From the NCBI GenBank assembly GCA_034687125.1, contig JAQGBZ010000040.1, forward strand, positions 62,001 to 126,000: a stretch of 64,000 nt of DNA. The letters run 5' to 3'. This document shows, piece after piece, positions 54,227 to 64,000 of the stretch. The translations under genes were made by a program, and so were the position numbers. The notes beneath the pieces are model-generated. The model made no database searches and was not told the DNA's origin. It worked only from the letters and a program-made list of their open reading frames with translations. Position 1 is the first letter of the stretch, and each line of letters opens with the position of its first letter. The stretch comes from Neelides folsomi. Taxonomy: Eukaryota; Arthropoda; Collembola; Neelipleona; Neelidae.

Positions 54227-55855
54227 TGTGATAAATCTCACGGAATAATTTGAATAGTCAGAAAGCGGATTAGCTTCTTAAAAGGTCTTTAGCCAGATCA
54301 GTCAGATCATGAAACGCTGAATCTCTTAAGATTACAACATCATCTATAGTAAAAGTGAGTCCATATAATCTCTTTAACTTTAAACTCGGTCTTGAGGACA
54401 CGACATGCATATATAACTTCTTGACATTCTTGATCTGTTTTCCACAGGAGCCATAATATATTCATTATCTCATTTCAAATTATTGTGTATTAACTAAATA
54501 TAAGAAAAACATTTATATTTGTTAAATTTCATTACATACTTTACATCACATCACATCGTACCAAAGTGTACGTTGTGTATACCAGTATATCTCATATCAT
54601 ATTTATCTCAACCCCCTTGGTCAATGGTAGGGTTTAAAAATTAGTTTGTTCATTAAGTAAGCATGCATGCTTTATAGTATCTTTGTCATATATTCTCATT
54701 TATCTTTTAAACATATTTGTACATTTGACATTCATACTCACATGATATAATCATATAATCGAAATATATTTTTATACTACATAAAATATCTCAGATTAAG
54801 TACATTGATGCATAATTTAGGTAAAACGGGGAGCAAGGTATTGTATAGAAAGGTACACAATATAATATGTATTTAAATCCCTATTTATAAAATGAAAGAA
54901 AGTGTTCACTAGCATTATACAGAGATTCAGTAGGCTGACTTAAGATTAGAATGAATATTCAATCTTCAGGATTAAACATTTATTCTCCTCTGTACATTTA
55001 TTGTAGGTATTTGAAAGGATTTGGATCCTTAAGCCTCAATACTGTAGAAACCAATATTTCGATGAATTGCACCTAATGTAACATATTTAATTATTCAAAA
55101 TGAAATCAATCAATGAAAACAAACAAAATAATTTGAAAAAATAATTAAGAAATTGGTAGGCTTCTTCGTACCCCCGCTACCGTTTCTAAAGGAATTGTTA
55201 AATTTTGGCAATTTTCAATATTTACAAATTCAAATGTCACATCTTATTATTATGACTATTAAAAGGACCAATAATTGACCCAAATAGTTAATTATCGTTA
55301 ATATTTAATTAACACGGACTTTAATCTAAAAATTAACTGGGAAATGGGATATAAAATTTGATTTCCCTTTAAATGTATACATAAACTTCTATGGATAGAT
55401 CGATATATTCTGAGATATAGGAGGTAGAAGTTTTAAAAATCAACAACTTTGCGACGGTTTACAAGAGTTTTGAAGAACATTTGATTAATATTATTTCCGA
55501 AAGTGCTTTCATTCACCAAATCTATGTATTTGAAGTTTTCTAAAATATTGAGCCAAAAGCTTATTGCAGGAGCTAGGATTAATTACCTTTACCAATATAT
55601 TATAGGCTTAATTATTCGTAGCCATTTCATTTCATTAGATAAGTTCATTCATTATTAAATGAACCCTTTAAGAAAGGAGGATGATCCAACTCACGTGAAT
55701 AGCCTCTGAACTCGGCTATCATAGGTCAGTAGTATGTATAATTATATGATCTTCATGTTTTTTATGTAAAGTTTGACAGAGTGACGTTAGTACCTCCATT
55801 TATCTTCACGGTTTTTGATTTCTAAAGTTGAAGATTGCATAAATAATTGGATCAG
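54227..55855. other. Head-to-head SHMT/DHFR intergenic region
   Basis: This is 1.6 kb of AT-rich sequence between the outer SHMT start (- strand) and the DHFR start (+ strand). No coding frame is evident. A 14 bp palindrome built on GCATGCATGC lies at about 54,659-54,672, and a CRE-like TGACGTTA near 55,783, about 70 bases before the DHFR ATG. It should hold the DHFR promoter and, if exon 1a is used, an SHMT promoter. Confidence 0.45.
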
Positions 55856-57155
<1,300 letters not shown>

Positions 57156-57588
57156 ACAAACGCACTTGTAATTCTTATTGATTCTAATATTAATATGTAT
57201 GATATATGTATAAAATGAGTTGTATAGGTAATGGCTGTTCACTTCTTTATTCTGATTCCATCATTGAGGCTAAAACAATCATCTAAATATCATAGATTCA
57301 TAGAATTTATCATACTAACTATATATATTTTAAAATTTTCACCCTATTATGTATTACGCTAACATTTTAGACTCCCGAGTCCATTATCTTAAGATATGTG
57401 TGCCTAATTATCAGTATTTAAGAACTATTGATATCTAAAGGCTTATATCGTTATCTTCAAAAGATAAATAATGCATAAACCAATAAGACTATATGTAATA
57501 TCAATATCTTAAAAAAAATTTAAATACTATTTACATTTAATTAAAATTCAATTTCATAGTACAAATATACCTTTTATTTTAATCTAAC

Positions 57589-57840
57589 TACCTACTCCCG
57601 AAACCAACCTAGCCGTGTACTTCGGGACTTTAGCGTCATATCAAGATTTGAATGTCTCATATTGCCTCAAGCAATATGAACGTATGTTATTTACATGACA
57701 TCGAAATTATCTTTTACTCCGTTCAGAAAAATTTTTTAGAGAAAATGTTCAAAACGGTATAAAGGGCATTGAGAAATTCAAATATTGATATGAAGCTAAA
57801 GTCCCGAAGTGCACGGCTAGGTTGGTTTTTGGAGTATGTA
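57589..57840. mobile_element. 252 bp MITE-like element with about 70 bp terminal inverted repeats
   Basis: Left arm 57589-57659 and right arm 57770-57840 are inverted copies with few mismatches, sharing CCAACCTAGCCGTG and CTTCGGGACTTTAGC. The outer ends read TAC(C/A)TACTCC. The element begins with TA and ends with TA, consistent with the TA target duplication of Tc1/mariner-type transposases. The 110 bp centre has no coding capacity, so it would be non-autonomous. Confidence 0.7.
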
Positions 57841-57841
57841 T

Positions 57842-57902
57842 TTACTCTCCCGTCGTTGAACCAATGCAGTACGCGGGCTTTGGTTCAACGACGGGAAAGT
57901 AA
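57842..57902. repeat. 23 bp stem hairpin, 15-base loop
   Basis: Arms 57842-57864 and 57880-57902 pair with a single mismatch; the inner 17 pairs are perfect and unusually GC-rich for this region (CCCGTCGTTGAACCAA on the left). It abuts the right end of the 252 bp element. On the - strand it lies about 370 bases after the channel stop codon, possibly in that gene's 3' UTR. It may be a second tiny element or a structured RNA segment. Confidence 0.7.
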
Positions 57903-58268
57903 TATTTATATTTAAGTTGTATATTTTGTGTGTAAGCTATTTTAATATCATTCAGGAAGATTCGGAATTTTCGAATTTCTAGACTTTGCATTTATTTGCT
58001 CAAGATTCATATCAATTAACTTTTTTTCTTGGCTTAAATTGCATGTCTTGGATATTGGATATTTTTCACTCAGGTCACAGATTAAAACGCTAAGTAATTC
58101 TTCGTGTAAAAGCAATTCGAAATTAAAACAATTGTTAAAACTTTTGTGAAATATTTAAAGATATTATTACTAAATATCTTATAAATATTATTTTAACCGA
58201 GAAGGTTCTCATTCACGGGTATTAAACTTAAACTTAGTTACTGAGATATTAAGAAGAAAGTTTTTTCC

Positions 58269-63544
<5,276 letters not shown>

Positions 63545-64000
63545 CTGCTCGGCACAACACCAATCATGAGTGAAATTTAATTAGGAAAAGGGCTATGGCA
63601 TAATGGCCAATTTCTTGTATGTACAGAGAATCCTTCAGAGTCTTTTCAATTCGGTCAAAGGCGAATCAATTAAGGAGAAGTGAGTCAGACTTAAGGGTAT
63701 TAAATGCAACTATGTAACATACATAGTCTATAAGTAGGAGTACAGTATTACAACCATACTGTATATACATAACACCATATTATATATTTGTACATATACA
63801 GATACATACAGTAGTATTTGTAGTAATAAGTATAGACGAACTTTAAGGTCCGTTAAATAAAATTAAGTTTTACTTCTACAAGTCTCCATACACTTTCAAA
63901 CTTTCAATTCTACAGATAACGTACAGATGTATGGTACATAGGAATTTAGGAATAGAAAGTCGAATTGAGTTTATTTACACTATATAGGTATAGGTATCGT
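63545..64000 (-). other. Intron of the channel gene running off the window
   Basis: This stretch lies upstream of the exon that begins [10 protein letters not shown], beyond its GAGCAG acceptor. It is AT-rich, with TA-dinucleotide-rich repeats such as an 8 bp inverted pair around TACAGTAT near 63,742. No further exon was found, so the PAS-encoding exons are outside the window. Confidence 0.6.

Larger units (their letters stand above)
57156..58268. other. Convergent spacer between DHFR and the ERG channel gene
   Basis: This 1.1 kb region holds both 3' flanks, a 252 bp inverted-repeat element (57589-57840) and an adjoining hairpin (57842-57902). TTTATT at 57991-57996 could be the poly(A) signal of the channel gene, 273 bases past its stop. 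The remainder is AT-rich without coding potential. Confidence 0.6.

Overview
This 64 kb window is nuclear DNA from an arthropod. Coding genes are split by short introns with standard GT/AG junctions, spacers are AT-rich, and two engrailed-family homeobox genes sit together beside an ERG-type (seizure-like) potassium channel. The protein sequences and the mariner-like miniature repeats fit a crustacean, possibly a parasitic copepod such as a sea louse. That placement is inference and was not tested by any search.

Layout. Positions 1-49,480 form an engrailed complex. Gene A runs on the + strand (exons 12083-13115, 25350-25543, 26369-26500). Gene B runs on the - strand (exons 35956-35212, 33862-33648, 33457-33332). 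The two are convergent, with 6.8 kb between their stop codons. About 12 kb upstream of A, a 12.2 kb first intron in A, the 6.8 kb spacer and about 13.5 kb upstream of B hold no gene I can support. This DNA is a mosaic of balanced-composition blocks and short AT-rich islands, with no recognisable transposon remains, as expected of a developmental regulatory landscape.

At about 49,480 the sequence turns strongly AT-rich and a housekeeping-like block begins. Serine hydroxymethyltransferase (SHMT, - strand, 49937-52388 or 54226) has two alternative first exons, each encoding a mitochondrial-type presequence joined in phase to the same second exon. Dihydrofolate reductase (DHFR, + strand, 55856-57155) lies head-to-head with it. 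SHMT and DHFR are two of the three enzymes of the thymidylate cycle. A small unidentified two-exon candidate gene with an E2F-like site just before its ATG lies inside the SHMT 5' intron. The window ends in the 3' fifteen coding exons of an ERG/seizure-type channel (- strand, 63544-58269), whose N-terminal exons lie beyond the window.

Mobile-type sequences were found only in the last 7 kb: two related 75 bp TA-flanked palindromic elements in introns of the channel gene, and a 252 bp element with about 70 bp inverted repeats plus a strong hairpin between DHFR and the channel gene. Exon borders were read by eye from splice signals and checked by reading-frame continuity; a one-base error is possible at some.
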